51,228 nt of DNA from Candidatus Handelsmanbacteria bacterium. Lineage in GTDB: Bacteria > Latescibacterota > UBA2968 > UBA8231. How positions within the stretch are numbered: position 1 is the stretch's first letter; every line of letters starts with the position of its first letter. The translations under genes and the position numbers were made by a program. Below the pieces are notes generated by a model. That model was given only the letters and a program-made list of their open reading frames with translations. It was not told the DNA's origin and made no database searches. This document shows, piece by piece, positions 26,246 through 35,973 of this stretch. The DNA lies in the NCBI GenBank assembly GCA_016867395.1, contig VGJS01000026.1, forward strand, positions 1-51,228. Direction: 5' to 3'.

Positions 26246-27091
26246 TCAGCGCCGCCGCTGGTGGAGTTTCCAGGCGCGCCCGGGGGCGTCGGCGCGGAAG
26301 ACCACCACGTTGCCGCGGGCCGCCTCGGTCACGTACACGGTGCGGCCGTCCGGTCCGCCAAAGGCGAGGTTGGTGGGTTTGTCGCCGGGCAGGGGGATCT
26401 CGCGCAACACCTGGCCGGCGGGCGAGACTTTGACCACCGTGCCCTTGCCGTGGCGGGTGATGTAGAGGTTGCCCTCCACGTCGCAGCGGTGGCCGTCCAT
26501 GCCGAAGTCGGGGAACTCGATGAGCAGGCGCTTGTCGTGCACCTCGCCCTGCGGCGAAAGGTCGTAGACCCAGACCTTGCGCTGGATAGTCTCGTTGACG
26601 TAGAGCCGGTCCTCGCCGGGGCTGACCTCGATGCCATTGGTGGTGCCCATGTCCGCTTCGAGCCGGGTAGCCTTGCCGTCGAGGTCCACCCGCCAGATCT
26701 GGCCGGTGGACGCCTTCCAGTTGGGATCGCTGGCGTAGATGATGTCGTTGGCGCCGATGGCGATGTCGTTGGGCTGGTTCATGGTCGGCTCGTGGGCGCG
26801 CACCCCGATCTGGCGGGTCTGCATGTCCACCCTGAGCACGTTGTGGTTGGTGTAGTCGGCGATGAGCATGTAGCCCTGGCTGTCGAAGCGGATGCCGTTG
26901 CCGATGCTCCCGTTGGGCAATTCGAGGAAGACGCTGGCCTCCCCGGCCGGGGTCACCTTGCCGATGGTGTGCTGCCTGGCGTAGTTGACCGCGTAGAGGT
27001 TGCCCTCGCGGTCGCAGGCCGGGCCCTCCACCCCGCTGGTGAAGCTGCCAGGCGGGGTGAAGTCGTGGGCAACGAAGAGTTCCTCGTCCAT
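26246..27091 (-). CDS. SMP-30/gluconolactonase-like six-bladed beta-propeller
   Basis: This 281-residue protein is read from the ATG at 27089-27091, with GAGGAGG eight to nine bases upstream. Family blocks: GVEGPACDREGNLYAVNYA (metal-binding Glu near residue 21), GNGIRFDSQGYMLIADYTNH, NQPNDIAIGANDIIYASDPN (Asn and Asp ligands), TNGIEVSPGEDRLYVNET (Asn and Asp) and FPDFGMDGHRCDVEGNLYI (catalytic Asp region). It should hydrolyse a sugar lactone using a divalent metal. There is no signal peptide, so it acts in the cytoplasm. It could serve sugar-acid breakdown together with the 5.9-9.6 kb operon, but it stands alone here. Confidence 0.85.
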   Translation of the reverse strand: MDEELFVAHDFTPPGSFTSGVEGPACDREGNLYAVNYARQHTIGKVTPAGEASVFLELPNGSIGNGIRFDSQGYMLIADYTNHNVLRVDMQTRQIGVRAHEPTMNQPNDIAIGANDIIYASDPNWKASTGQIWRVDLDGKATRLEADMGTTNGIEVSPGEDRLYVNETIQRKVWVYDLSPQGEVHDKRLLIEFPDFGMDGHRCDVEGNLYITRHGKGTVVKVSPAGQVLREIPLPGDKPTNLAFGGPDGRTVYVTEAARGNVVVFRADAPGRAWKLHQRRR

Positions 27092-27107
27092 GGTCCCATC
27101 CTCCTCA

Positions 27108-27626
27108 TTAAAGCCACTCGACCACGCCGCAGGCCACGCGCTTGCCGGCGTTGCCCGTGGTGTTGGTCGAGTCTGCCTGGACATTGTCGTCGTCGGCCTC
27201 TTTGTGGATCACCACCGCCGAGCCGTCGGCGTCGAAAAGGGAGTTGGGGCCTTGGCTCAAAGTGACCAGGGCGGCTTTGACCACCGCGGCGCCCACGCTG
27301 TCGGGACCCACCTCGATATTGGGCAGGTCGCCGGCGTGGGGCCCGTGGGGGTTCTTCAGGCCGTGCTGTTTGTTGAAGGGGTTGAAGTGTGGACCGGCGG
27401 ATTTGAACTCGGGCGGTTCGGCTTTGCCCACCGCGTGCAGATGCAGGGCGTGCAGGCCGGGGGCCAGGCCGCGCACGTGGACCACTACGGTGAGGCCGTC
27501 GGCGGCCTGGCTGAGGGTGGCGACGCCGATCTTCCTGCCCTCGGGATTGAGGAGCTGGGCCCAGGCCATCGGCTGGGCTGCGGCGCCGGTTGCCAGGGCC
27601 AGGATTAGGGCGAAAGCGCTGTGCAT
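27108..27626 (-). CDS. sodC: Cu/Zn superoxide dismutase, periplasmic
   Basis: This 172-residue protein has a signal peptide (ALILALATGAAAQ) behind an AGGAGGA box. It converts superoxide to oxygen and peroxide in the periplasm. Metal ligands are present: HALHLHAVGK (two Cu His), GPHFNP (bridging His), HGPHAGDLPN (Zn His, His, Asp) and VVIHKEADD (Cu His). The C-terminal RVACGVVEW holds the second Cys of the structural disulfide. The first Cys, usually a few residues before the SAGxHFNP motif, is absent (GKAEPPEFKSAG). The disulfide therefore cannot form as usual; the rest is normal. It starts 16 bases upstream of the lactonase start but there is no functional link to that gene. Confidence 0.9.
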   Translation of the reverse strand: MHSAFALILALATGAAAQPMAWAQLLNPEGRKIGVATLSQAADGLTVVVHVRGLAPGLHALHLHAVGKAEPPEFKSAGPHFNPFNKQHGLKNPHGPHAGDLPNIEVGPDSVGAAVVKAALVTLSQGPNSLFDADGSAVVIHKEADDDNVQADSTNTTGNAGKRVACGVVEWL

Positions 27627-27705
27627 GGATTCCTCCTGTCCGGCTAATTGGACGCTGTAGAGAATAAAGGCATAGGAGGAGGGGGGCACAACTAGAGGGA
27701 CCGCC

Positions 27706-30416
27706 TCACCGCAGCAGGAGGAGCTTGCCCATCTGGCGGCCCGGGCCGGCCCCGATGGTGTAGAGGTAGATTTCCGAGGCCACCGCGGCCGTCCCACTGG
27801 GCCTGGTACCAGTCGGCTCCCGCTGGTGTGGCCGGCAGCAGGCGCAGCATCGGGGCCGGGTCCGCGGAGTCGAGCTGGAAGCGGATCTGGGTGGAGGCTT
27901 TGAAGGGGTTGGGGTGGTTGCGCGGCTTCAGGGGGCCGGCGGCGATTAGGGTGTCGGCCAGCCGCCCCGGGCAGCAGCAGCCAGCGGCGGGTGTAGGTCT
28001 CGTCGCGGACCCGCACCTTCACCTCGACGGTATCGGGCTGCCGGGATGGGGCACAGTGCACCAGTTGCTGGGTGCGGGCGTGCAAGGAGCGCTCGTTGAT
28101 CGACCAGGCGCAGAAGAGGGATCTGCCGGCCAACGAGCGCACGGCCAGGGAGAGGGGCAGGCCGGGCGGGGCGGCGAAGCGCTCCCAGAAGGGGAGAACT
28201 CCAGCCGCTTGGGCAGAGGGTGCTGCACCGCCACCTTGCAACTGGCGGTGAAGGTGTCGAGCTGCAACCGGATCCGGGTCCGGCCGGTATCGGCGGCCGC
28301 CACCAGGCCCTGGCCCCGCAGCGTGGCGACCCGGGTGGCGCTGCGGTACCACTGGCCCACCAACCACAGCTCCCGCTGCAGCCCGTCACTGTAGGGCCCC
28401 ACTACCGCCAACTGAGCGCGCTCGCCGGCCGCTAGGAGCAGGCACGGCGGGTCGAGGCTGAGGGTCTGGAGCAGGGGCTGGGGCCGGCCCGGGGAGAAGA
28501 GGTCGCGGCCGGGCCACTGGCCGTGGAGGGTTGGCGGGCCGCCCTTGGCCGGCCAGCACAGGGACTGGTCGGGATCGCGGTCAAGTTGGTAATGGGCCCT
28601 GGCCAGGGTGTCGGGGCCGGCCGGGTCGATCACGTACAATACGCCCTGCCGGTTGTTGAGTCCCTGGCCAAGCCGACCGCCGGCGGAAAGGAAGAAAGAC
28701 GTTTTGGGCGCATCTTCGCCACAGACCACGGCCCGGGCGCCGGGGGGAAAGGGGGCAGCGGCGGGGAAGCGGAAGAGCGGCGCGCGCTCCCCGGCCAGCG
28801 CCTAGCCATCCAGCGGGATGGGCTCGGCCGAGGCGTTGAGCAGTTCGACGAACTCATCCCCCTGGCTGTGGCGCTGCCCGGTTCCGGGGGCGCCTGGCCC
28901 CTGAGGGTGCGGGAGCGTGGGTCCCAGCGCAGCCAGGCGGGCAACAGGGTCGAGGTGTAGATCAGGGTGGAGCCTTCGGGGTCCTCGGCCCGCAGGAGGC
29001 AGCGTTACTGGCTGCCCACTTGCGCCTTGGTGCCGGGGCGGAGACGAAGCGGGGCAGCTGATTGGGCGGGGGCGGCGGGGCCTGCACCTCGATCAGGGTC
29101 GAGGCGAGAAAAACATCCGGGGTCCAGGCATCCACCAGGGTGCGGCCCGGCTGCAGACCCCAAGCCTCCCCGGCGCGGTCCACTTGCAGCACCCGCCGGT
29201 CCTCTACATCCCACTGCACCCTGGCCGGATCGAGGAGTTCGCTGCCGCCGGGGAACTCGCCACGCAGGACTAAGGTGTCACTCTGTCCGGCCTCCAGCCG
29301 CAGGGAGTCGAGGCGGAAGCCGGTGTAGAGGGGGCGGGGCAGGCCAGAGGAATAGGCCGTGCAGCCGGGCAACTGGCCGTGGGGCAGGCAGGCCCCTCCC
29401 TCGCAGTCGAGGGAACTGGTTGAGGTCCGCTTTGGAGGTATAGGTGAAACACAGCAGGGTGGCCGCCGCAGGCCCGCCGATTAGCAGCAGGTGATCGCCG
29501 GTATTGGCCAGGCCGTCGGCTAGGGGTCCCGTCGTCCGCAAAGACCAGGCCGGAGAGGCGGGGGACTGCGCCCCCGGCAAAGAACACCAGGCGCTGGCCC
29601 TTGGGGAGCAGGGTGCGCGCCGGGAAGCGGAACTGCTGGGCGGCAGGGGTGTCGTCGTCGGAGAAGCACCAGCTGCTCAGGTCCAGGTCGGGCCCCGGAT
29701 TGAAGAGTTCGACGAACTCGCCCTCGCTGCGGTCGGGCCAGTTGCTGCCGGCCACCACATCGACGGTATCGCCGCCGTTGTTCAGGCCGTCGCCGAGGCG
29801 GCCGTCGTCGGTGAAAAACGGGACGGAAAAACCAGCGGGGGTTGCCCCGCCAAAGAGCACCCGGTATCCGCCCGGGGACAGGCGGGCGCCGGCGGGGAAC
29901 TGGAACAGGACCCCAGGGGCGGTGTCGTCGTCCCTCAGCCTCCAGCCCTACAGGGACAGGGTGTCGGCTGCGGGGTTGTCCAGTTCGACAAACTCATCAG
30001 CGTAGGTGTCGCGACCCCATCGCCGTTGGTGTCGCCGGCCCGGTCCTTGGGCCGGTCGGCGAGGATCTCGGAGACGAGGATGGCGCCGAAAAAGGGCTGC
30101 GGCCGGGCAGACGCGGCGGTGTAGTTGCACGGGCCCGGCCAGGTGACTACGCCTCTCCCTGGCCGGGCGGATCGCCATGGGGGACAAAAGCCCCGCTGCT
30201 GCGGACCACCGAGCGGTCTGCCGGCCGGTTGCTGCCGGCCACCATATCGACGGTGTCGCCGTCGCTCAGGCGCCAACCCTCCAGGGAAAGGGCCGTGGGG
30301 CCGGGGTTGTGCAACTCGACGAATTCATCGGCGTAGGTGTCGCGCACCCCGTCGCCGTTGGCGTCGCCGGCCAGGTCGATGGGCGGGTCGGCGAGGACCT
30401 CGGAGATTTACAACTG
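27706..30416 (-). pseudogene. Broken lamin-tail-domain surface protein with FlgD-like tail
   Basis: Read leftward, pieces of at least three lamin-tail domains are seen (ISEVLADPPIDLAGDANGDG, DEFVELHNPGPTALSLEGWR; DEFVELDNPAADTLSL; EFVELFNPGPDLDLSSWCFS). A bacterial-Ig-like part (SLRLEAGQSDTLVLRGEFPG), a cadherin-like piece (RCLLRAEDPEGSTLIYTST) and a C-terminal sorting domain (NHPNPFKASTQIRFQLDS) follow, with the stop at 27706-27708. Stops interrupt it at 30408 (TAA), 29948 (TAG) and 29005 (TAA), and there are roughly ten frameshifts. The start and signal peptide cannot be located; the frame is open upstream to about 30.8 kb but without an obvious secretion signal. It was probably a large exported protein attached through the FlgD-like domain. 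Confidence 0.75.
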
Positions 30417-30656
30417 GGCGGGGGATGGGGGTTGGCATGGCGGGGTTCGGCTCTCTGACGCTTTGCCGGCAAAAGCCGGGCCGGCAGGGCGGGATAAGCG
30501 CAAACGGCGGGAGGGCAAGGGGTTGCACCGGAAAAGGACCTGCTTGCCGCCGAGGGGAGGTGGCGGGTTTTGGAAACAGCGGCGCGGCGGTGGGGGAACA
30601 GTTGCGCGTTGTCCCCCGCGCGTGTATCGTCCCTTCGTTTCCCTCACCAAGGCGGG

Positions 30657-32694
30657 ATGGCAATGCGCGTTTTCCTGTGGATCTGCACCGTCGCTGCCTC
30701 GCCCCTGGCGGGCCTCAGCTTCACCGACCAGGCCCGCACCGCAGGGGTGGACGCGGTGGGGGAGGCCAATGGGGCGGCCTTTGGCGACTACTATGAGGAC
30801 GGCTGGCCGGAGCTGATGGTGGCCCGCCTGGGCCGGGGCGACGGGCCCCTGGTCTATCACAACCAGGGGGAAGCCACCTTTGCCGACCAGAGCGCGCTTT
30901 TGGCCGACGCGGCGGGGCCGGCGCTGGGGGCCGCTTCACCCGCATTGAGAGGCCCGCCGCGCTGGCCGACCGCGGGGCCTCCACCAGCGCGGCATTCGGC
31001 GACCTTGAAGGGGACGGCGCACTGGATCTGTTCAGCACCCACCGGGCCGCCCTGGGAAACCAGTACTACAGCCGCGTCCCCGGCGAGGGCTTCGCTAAAC
31101 AGAGCGAAGTGCTCAGCTCCCTGCGTTCCGGCCAGGACAGCTTCAGCGCCACCCCCTTCGACAGCGACAACGACGGCGACCTCGACCTGTACCTTCTCAC
31201 CGGCGCCGGGGAACACACGCGCCTGTCCCACAATGAGGGGCAGGGGGCCTTTAGAGACGGATCGGCGAATCGGGCGCCGGCTACAGTGGCATCAGCGCCG
31301 GCGGGGGCTGGGCCGACTTCGACAACGACGGGGACCAGGACCTGCTCCTCTCCAGCTTGGGGAAACACGCGCTGTACAGAACCTCGGCGAGGGCCGCTTT
31401 GCCCCGGTCCCAGCCCTGCCGGCGGGGGCGGCCAGCCGTTTCTTCCTCAACCAGGGGGACGGCACCTTTGCCGATTACTCGGCCGAGGCTGGCCTCGACG
31501 CGCCGCAATCGAGCTATGCGGGGGTGGCCGGCGACTATGACCAGGATGGCCGGCTCGACCTGTACGTGTCGCGCTTCCCGAGGCAGTTCAACAGCCTGTA
31601 CCGCAATGAGGGTCAGGGGCGTTTCGCCAACCTCACCCGCCAGAAGAACATCGTCAGCTACTTCCGCGCCAGCGGGCGGCTCCGCGGCCTTTGCCGACTA
31701 CGACGAGGACGGGGACGTGGACCTCTACGCCAGCATCTACGGCGGCTACGACCTCTTCTACGCCGGCCAGGACACCGGCGCCTTTGTGCCCCACCAGGTG
31801 GGCGACCAGCGCGACGTGGTGGGCACGGCCCCGGGCGACTATGACGGGGATGGGGACCTCGACGTATACGGGGTCCATGTGGACGGCCGCAGCGCCCTCT
31901 ACCGCAACGAACTCGAATCTCATTCCTTCGTGTAGGTGGCCGCCCAGGCCGGGGTCGAGAACCTGGCCCAGGGCACGGGCTGCCCCTTTGGCGACTACGA
32001 CGCCGACCTGGACCTCTTTGTCACCACCGGCTTCAGTCCCGGCAGGGTGTACATGAACCACGGGGACGGCACCTTCAACGACTAGGCCAGGGCCTACGGC
32101 ATGGACGCGGCCACCAGGACGCAGGGGGTGATGCTGGGCGACTATGACGGGGACCTCGAGGTGTGCGTGGTCAACGAGGGCAGCACCAATTTCCTTTACC
32201 GCAACGGCGGCCACCAGGGCTACTGGCTGCAGGTGGCCGTCGAGGGGGTGGAGAGCAACCGCGACGGCATCGGCATCCGCCTGCACGCCTTTGCCGGGGG
32301 CCGGCGCTATACCGACGAGGTCAACGGCACTGCGGGCATGTCCCACAGCAACCGGCCCGTACACCTGGGCCTGGGGGCGGCGACGCGCCTCGATTCCCTG
32401 GTGGTGCGCTGGACCAACGGGCAGGTGGACACCTACCAGGGGGTGGAGGCCGACGGGGCGCTGCGCCTGGTCGAGGGGCAGCGCCTGACCGCGGCGGCGG
32501 TGGAGGAAGTGGTGTACAATACCCTGGGGCAGCCGGTGCGGCGGCTGGCCGACCAGTTCATGGAGGCCGGCGGCCACCGCCTAGTCTGGGATCGGAGCGC
32601 TGGACAGGGGCGCGCCCTGTCCAGCGGGATCTATTTCTGCCGGCTGCGGGCCGGGGGCTGGGAGCAGGTTTGGCCCATGATACTACTCAGGTAG
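30657..32694 (+). pseudogene. Broken FG-GAP / ASPIC-UnbV (CRTAC1-like) secreted protein
   Basis: The ATG at 30657 follows AAGGCGGG and begins a short signal peptide (VFLWICTVAASPLAGLSF). FG-GAP/VCBS calcium-loop repeats follow, for example FGDYYEDGWPELM, DSDNDGDLDLYLL, GDYDQDGRLDLYVS, DYDEDGDVDLYAS and GDYDGDGDLDVYG. Then an ASPIC/UnbV domain (GYWLQVAVEGVESNRDGIGI, HLGLGAATRLDSLVVRW) and a shortened FlgD-like end (YNTLGQPVRRLADQFMEAGG). Frameshifts lie near 30930, 31265, 31370 and 31680; TAG codons at 31933 and 32083 interrupt the last part. The FlgD-like domain lacks its usual PNPFNP opening. It was probably a secreted propeller-type adhesive protein. It is divergent from the broken lamin-tail gene. 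Confidence 0.8.
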
Positions 32695-32701
32695 GGCGCC
32701 G

Positions 32702-33412
32702 ATGAGCTACTGCTGGCTGTGGCTGCTGTGGGGGGTGGTTGGATGCAACAAGGAGGTGGGTTCGGTGGAAAAGGACGAATTCGCCCGGCTGCGCCGGCGC
32801 ATGGTCGAGGAACAACTGCGGCGGCGGGATATCATTGCCCCGGAGGTGTTGCGGGTTATGGGCCAGGTGCCGCGCCATCTTTTTGTGCCGGCGCGGCTGC
32901 AGGAGTACGCCTACGAGGACCACGCCCTGGCCATCGAGGAGGGGCAGACCATCTCCCAGCCCTACATCGTCGCCTGCATGACCCAGGCCCTGGGGGTGAA
33001 GAAGGGGGACCGGGTGCTGGAGATCGGCACCGGCTCTGGATACCAGGCTGCGGTGCTGGCCGAGATGGGGGTGAAGGTGTACACCATCGAGATCATCCCC
33101 TACCTGGCGGAAAGCGCCCGGCAGCGCCTGCAATCCCTGGGTTACGACAGCGTCGAGGTGCGCACCGGCGACGGGTACCAGGGCTGGCCGGAGGCGGCGC
33201 CCTTTCAGGGGATCATGGTGACCGCGGCCCCCGACCACGTCCCCCCGGCCCTAACGGCGCAACTGGCCGAGAGTGGGCGGCTGGTGCTGCCGGTGGGCCG
33301 GGGCGAGCAGGAGTTGCTGCTGCTGACGCGGCAGGGGGGCGAAACGCAGACCGACACCTTGTTGCCGGTGCGCTTCGTGCCGATGACCGGAAAGGCGCAG
33401 GAGGGGAAGTGA
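32702..33412 (+). CDS. pcm: Protein-L-isoaspartate O-methyltransferase
   Basis: This protein repairs isoaspartyl residues using S-adenosylmethionine. Motifs seen: FARLRRRMVEEQLRRRDI (N-terminal helix), PRHLFVPARLQEYAYEDHAL, EGQTISQPYIVACMTQAL, VLEIGTGSGYQAAVLAEMG (SAM loop I) and VRTGDGYQGWPE. Two starts are possible. The ATG at 32702 gives 236 residues with a lipobox-like WGVVGC ending at residue 15, but no basic residue before it. GTG 32765 has AAGGAGG eight bases upstream and gives a 215-residue cytosolic enzyme beginning VEKDEFARL. The ribosome-binding site favours GTG; the clean lipobox favours ATG. A small open frame follows directly. Confidence 0.9.
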   Translation: MSYCWLWLLWGVVGCNKEVGSVEKDEFARLRRRMVEEQLRRRDIIAPEVLRVMGQVPRHLFVPARLQEYAYEDHALAIEEGQTISQPYIVACMTQALGVKKGDRVLEIGTGSGYQAAVLAEMGVKVYTIEIIPYLAESARQRLQSLGYDSVEVRTGDGYQGWPEAAPFQGIMVTAAPDHVPPALTAQLAESGRLVLPVGRGEQELLLLTRQGGETQTDTLLPVRFVPMTGKAQEGK

Positions 33413-33415
33413 AGG

Positions 33416-33568
33416 GTGCACAAGCTCGATCTGATCTTGACCCTGACGGGTGGGCTGGCCTCGGCGCTGGCCATGACCGAGTCCCGCCTCCGCCAAATGG
33501 GCGCCAGCCCGGAGCAACTCGACCGCGAGCGGGAGCGCATCCACACTGAGCTTTTCAGCGACCACTGA
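33416..33568 (+). CDS. Small ORF downstream of pcm
   Basis: From GTG at 33416, three bases after the pcm stop, an open frame encodes about 50 residues, beginning VHKLDLILTLTGGLASALAM and ending in a charged helix (EQLDRERERIHTELF). GGAGGGGAAGTGAAGG at the pcm end could serve as its ribosome-binding site, so coupled translation is possible. The composition suggests a small amphipathic helical protein. No family is recognised, and it could be a chance frame. Confidence 0.4.
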   Translation: MHKLDLILTLTGGLASALAMTESRLRQMGASPEQLDRERERIHTELFSDH

Positions 33569-33593
33569 AAGGTCCGGGCGCCGTGGGCCGCCC

Positions 33594-34511
33594 TCAGAAA
33601 CTCCCGCTCAAGGCCACCCGGTGTACCTCGCCCAGGTCCTCGTAGGAGTTGAAGGCGTAGTCGAGGCGGTAGCCCTGCAGGGCCAGGCCGGCCCCGGCGC
33701 TCAGGCCGAGAGGCGCGTCGCCCTCGGCGCCGGTCTGCTGGGTGCTGTAGCCGGGGCGCAGGTACAGGCCGTGGCCCACGCTGATCTCGGTGCCAAAGGA
33801 AAAGTAGGGATCAGCGTCGTTGGGCAGGGCCACGTCGGCCACCACCAGCAGCGGCAGGGGGGTGTGGGCCGGGCGGTGGGCCAGGCCTACGCGCATGGTG
33901 ACGGGCAGGGGGTCCTTGAAACTGCCGGCGTAGCCGCTGCGCACAAAGCCCAGGTTGGTCAGCGAGGCCCCCAGGCTCATGCCTTTGAAGGGGCCGCTGA
34001 CCTGGGCCCCCAGGTCGAGGGCATAGGCGTCGGCAGAGTACTTGTCGATGCGGGAGTATATGGCCTTGAGGTTGGCCCCTACCTTGAGCCAGGGCTTCCA
34101 CAGCGGGCGGGCCACGCTCAGGTATGCGGCCAGGTCAAAGGGGCTGAAACTGCCCTCCTCCACCCCTTCGTCGTCGGTGCGGGTGAGGCTGCCGTAGGAG
34201 AAATAGTTCATGCTCAGGGCCCAGACCTGTTTCTCGGAGGGGAAGGCCGTGCTGAGGAAACCGGCCTGGGTGTCCACCAGGTAGCGGCTTACCGAGAGGG
34301 TGGCGCTGCGCTGGCTGATGCCCCACAGGCCGGCCGGGTTCCAGTGGCTGGATTCCAGATCACCTGAGGCGGCGGCAAAGGCCCCGCCCAGGGCGGGGGG
34401 CCTGGCGCCCACCCCCACCTTGAGGAAGCCGAAGCCAGTGGTGCCGGCATTGTCGTTGGCCAGGGCCGGGGTGAAACACAGGGCGAGGGAGAGGGCGAGG
34501 TAGGGGCGCAT
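33594..34511 (-). CDS. PorV/PorQ-family outer-membrane barrel protein
   Basis: This 305-residue protein has a signal peptide (LALSLALCFTPALA) and the family opening GTTGFGFLKVGVGARPPALGG, AFAAASGDLESSHWNPAGL, typical of the UPF0164/PorV group. Alternating strands run to a C-terminal Phe (VALSGSF) as required for barrel assembly. SARPLWKPWLKVGANLKAIY and GASLTNLGFV are the usual internal segments. In Bacteroidetes, PorV is the outer-membrane shuttle of type IX secretion. Here the FlgD-like tails on three broken secreted proteins in this window make a similar sorting role thinkable, but no other type IX gene is seen. It is the last gene of the leftward HtrA operon, eight bases after gatA. Confidence 0.8.
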   Translation of the reverse strand: MRPYLALSLALCFTPALANDNAGTTGFGFLKVGVGARPPALGGAFAAASGDLESSHWNPAGLWGISQRSATLSVSRYLVDTQAGFLSTAFPSEKQVWALSMNYFSYGSLTRTDDEGVEEGSFSPFDLAAYLSVARPLWKPWLKVGANLKAIYSRIDKYSADAYALDLGAQVSGPFKGMSLGASLTNLGFVRSGYAGSFKDPLPVTMRVGLAHRPAHTPLPLLVVADVALPNDADPYFSFGTEISVGHGLYLRPGYSTQQTGAEGDAPLGLSAGAGLALQGYRLDYAFNSYEDLGEVHRVALSGSF

Positions 34512-34519
34512 GGTTTTCC

Positions 34520-35968
34520 TCAGTTGAGCGTGGTCTGTTCCAGGACCTGGGCAGCGCAGAGCAGGGTCTCCTCCCCGAAGGGGGCGGCCAATAACTGGGC
34601 GCCAATGGGTAGCCCGTCGCGCGAAAGACCAGCGGGCACCGAGATCCCCGGCAGGCCGGCCAGGTTGACCGAGACGGTGTAGATATCGTTGAGGTACATC
34701 TGCAGGGGATCTTCGAGCTGCTCGCCCAGGCCGAAGGCGGTGGTGGGCGCCACCGGCGAGAGCAATACGCCGCAGGCGGCGAAGGCCCGCTCAAAGTCCT
34801 GCCGGATCAGGGTGCGCACCTGCTGGGCCTTTCGGTAAAAGGCGTCGTAGTACCCGGCGCTGAGGGCGTAGGTGCCCAACATTATGCGGCGCTTCACCTC
34901 GGGGCCAAAGCCCTGGCTGCGGGTCCGGTGGTACAGCTCCTGCAGGTTGTGAGCCTCCGGGGCGCGGTACCCGTAGCGCACCCCGTCGTAGCGGGCCAGG
35001 TTGGCCGAAGCCTCGGCCACGGCGATCAGGTAATAGGCGCCGATGCAGTAGTCCGGGTGGCCGGCCACTGGCAGCGAGACCTCCACCAGTTGCGCCCCCT
35101 CCTTTTCGAGGCGGCCGGCGGCCGCCTCGATGGCCTGGCGGATCTCTTTGTCCAGCCCTGCCCCGAAATGCTCCCTGGCCAGCCCCACCTTCAGGCCCTT
35201 CACCCCCTGGGACAGCGCCCCTTCGCAATCGGGCACTGGCCGATTCGCCGAGGTGGCGTCGCGCGGGTCGTGGCCGGCGATGACCCCCAGGAGCAGGGCC
35301 GCGTCGCGCACGTCCTTGGTCAGCGGGCCGATCTGGTCCAGGGAGGAGGCGTAGGCCACCAGCCCGTAGCGGGAAACCCGGCCATAGGTGGGCTTGAGCC
35401 CCACCACCCCGCAGTACCCGGCCGGCTGGCGCACCGAGCCGCCGGTGTCCGAACCCAGGGCCAGGATGGTCTGGTGGGCGGCCACGGCCGCGGCAGAGCC
35501 GCCGCTGGAGCCGCCGGGCACCCGCTGGGGGTCGTGGGGGTTGCGGGTGGGGCCGAAGTGGGAGTTCTCGGTGGAAGACCCCATGGCGAATTCGTCCATG
35601 TTGGTCTTGCCGATGAGCACCGCATCGGCGGCGCGCAGCTTGGCGACGGCGGTGGCGTCGTAGGGGGCGACAAAGTTTTCAAGGATGCGCGAGCCGCAGG
35701 TGGTGCGGCCCCCGGCCACGCAGATTAGATCCTTTAGGGCCACAGGGATGCCGGCCAGGGGGCCGAGGGACTCCCCCCTGGCGCGGCGCTGGTCCACGGA
35801 CCGGGCCTGGGCCAGCGCCCCTTCGGGGTCGATGCTGATGAAGGCGTTGATGGCCGGCTGGGTGGCATCGAGGTGGCCCAGCACGGCACGGGTCAGTTCC
35901 TCGGCCCCTACTTCCCCCCTTTCCAGGCGGGGGCGGAGTTCATGGGCTTTGCAGGTGTGCAGCCCCAT
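34520..35968 (-). CDS. gatA: Glutamyl-tRNA(Gln) amidotransferase subunit A
   Basis: This 482-residue protein is read from the ATG at 35966-35968, the first that fits the family; a long in-frame extension upstream lies across tatA in another frame. It releases ammonia from glutamine for Gln-tRNA(Gln) and/or Asn-tRNA(Asn) formation. Catalytic Ser-cisSer-Lys: Lys in [12 protein letters not shown], the Gly/Ser-rich [14 protein letters not shown], and [16 protein letters not shown] with the nucleophile. Later parts such as [20 protein letters not shown] are intact. gatB and gatC are not in the window, so the subunits are encoded apart. It starts five bases after the tatA stop and eight bases before the PorV-like gene. 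Confidence 0.93.
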   Translation of the reverse strand: MGLHTCKAHELRPRLERGEVGAEELTRAVLGHLDATQPAINAFISIDPEGALAQARSVDQRRARGESLGPLAGIPVALKDLICVAGGRTTCGSRILENFVAPYDATAVAKLRAADAVLIGKTNMDEFAMGSSTENSHFGPTRNPHDPQRVPGGSSGGSAAAVAAHQTILALGSDTGGSVRQPAGYCGVVGLKPTYGRVSRYGLVAYASSLDQIGPLTKDVRDAALLLGVIAGHDPRDATSANRPVPDCEGALSQGVKGLKVGLAREHFGAGLDKEIRQAIEAAAGRLEKEGAQLVEVSLPVAGHPDYCIGAYYLIAVAEASANLARYDGVRYGYRAPEAHNLQELYHRTRSQGFGPEVKRRIMLGTYALSAGYYDAFYRKAQQVRTLIRQDFERAFAACGVLLSPVAPTTAFGLGEQLEDPLQMYLNDIYTVSVNLAGLPGISVPAGLSRDGLPIGAQLLAAPFGEETLLCAAQVLEQTTLN

Positions 35969-35973
35969 CGGCG

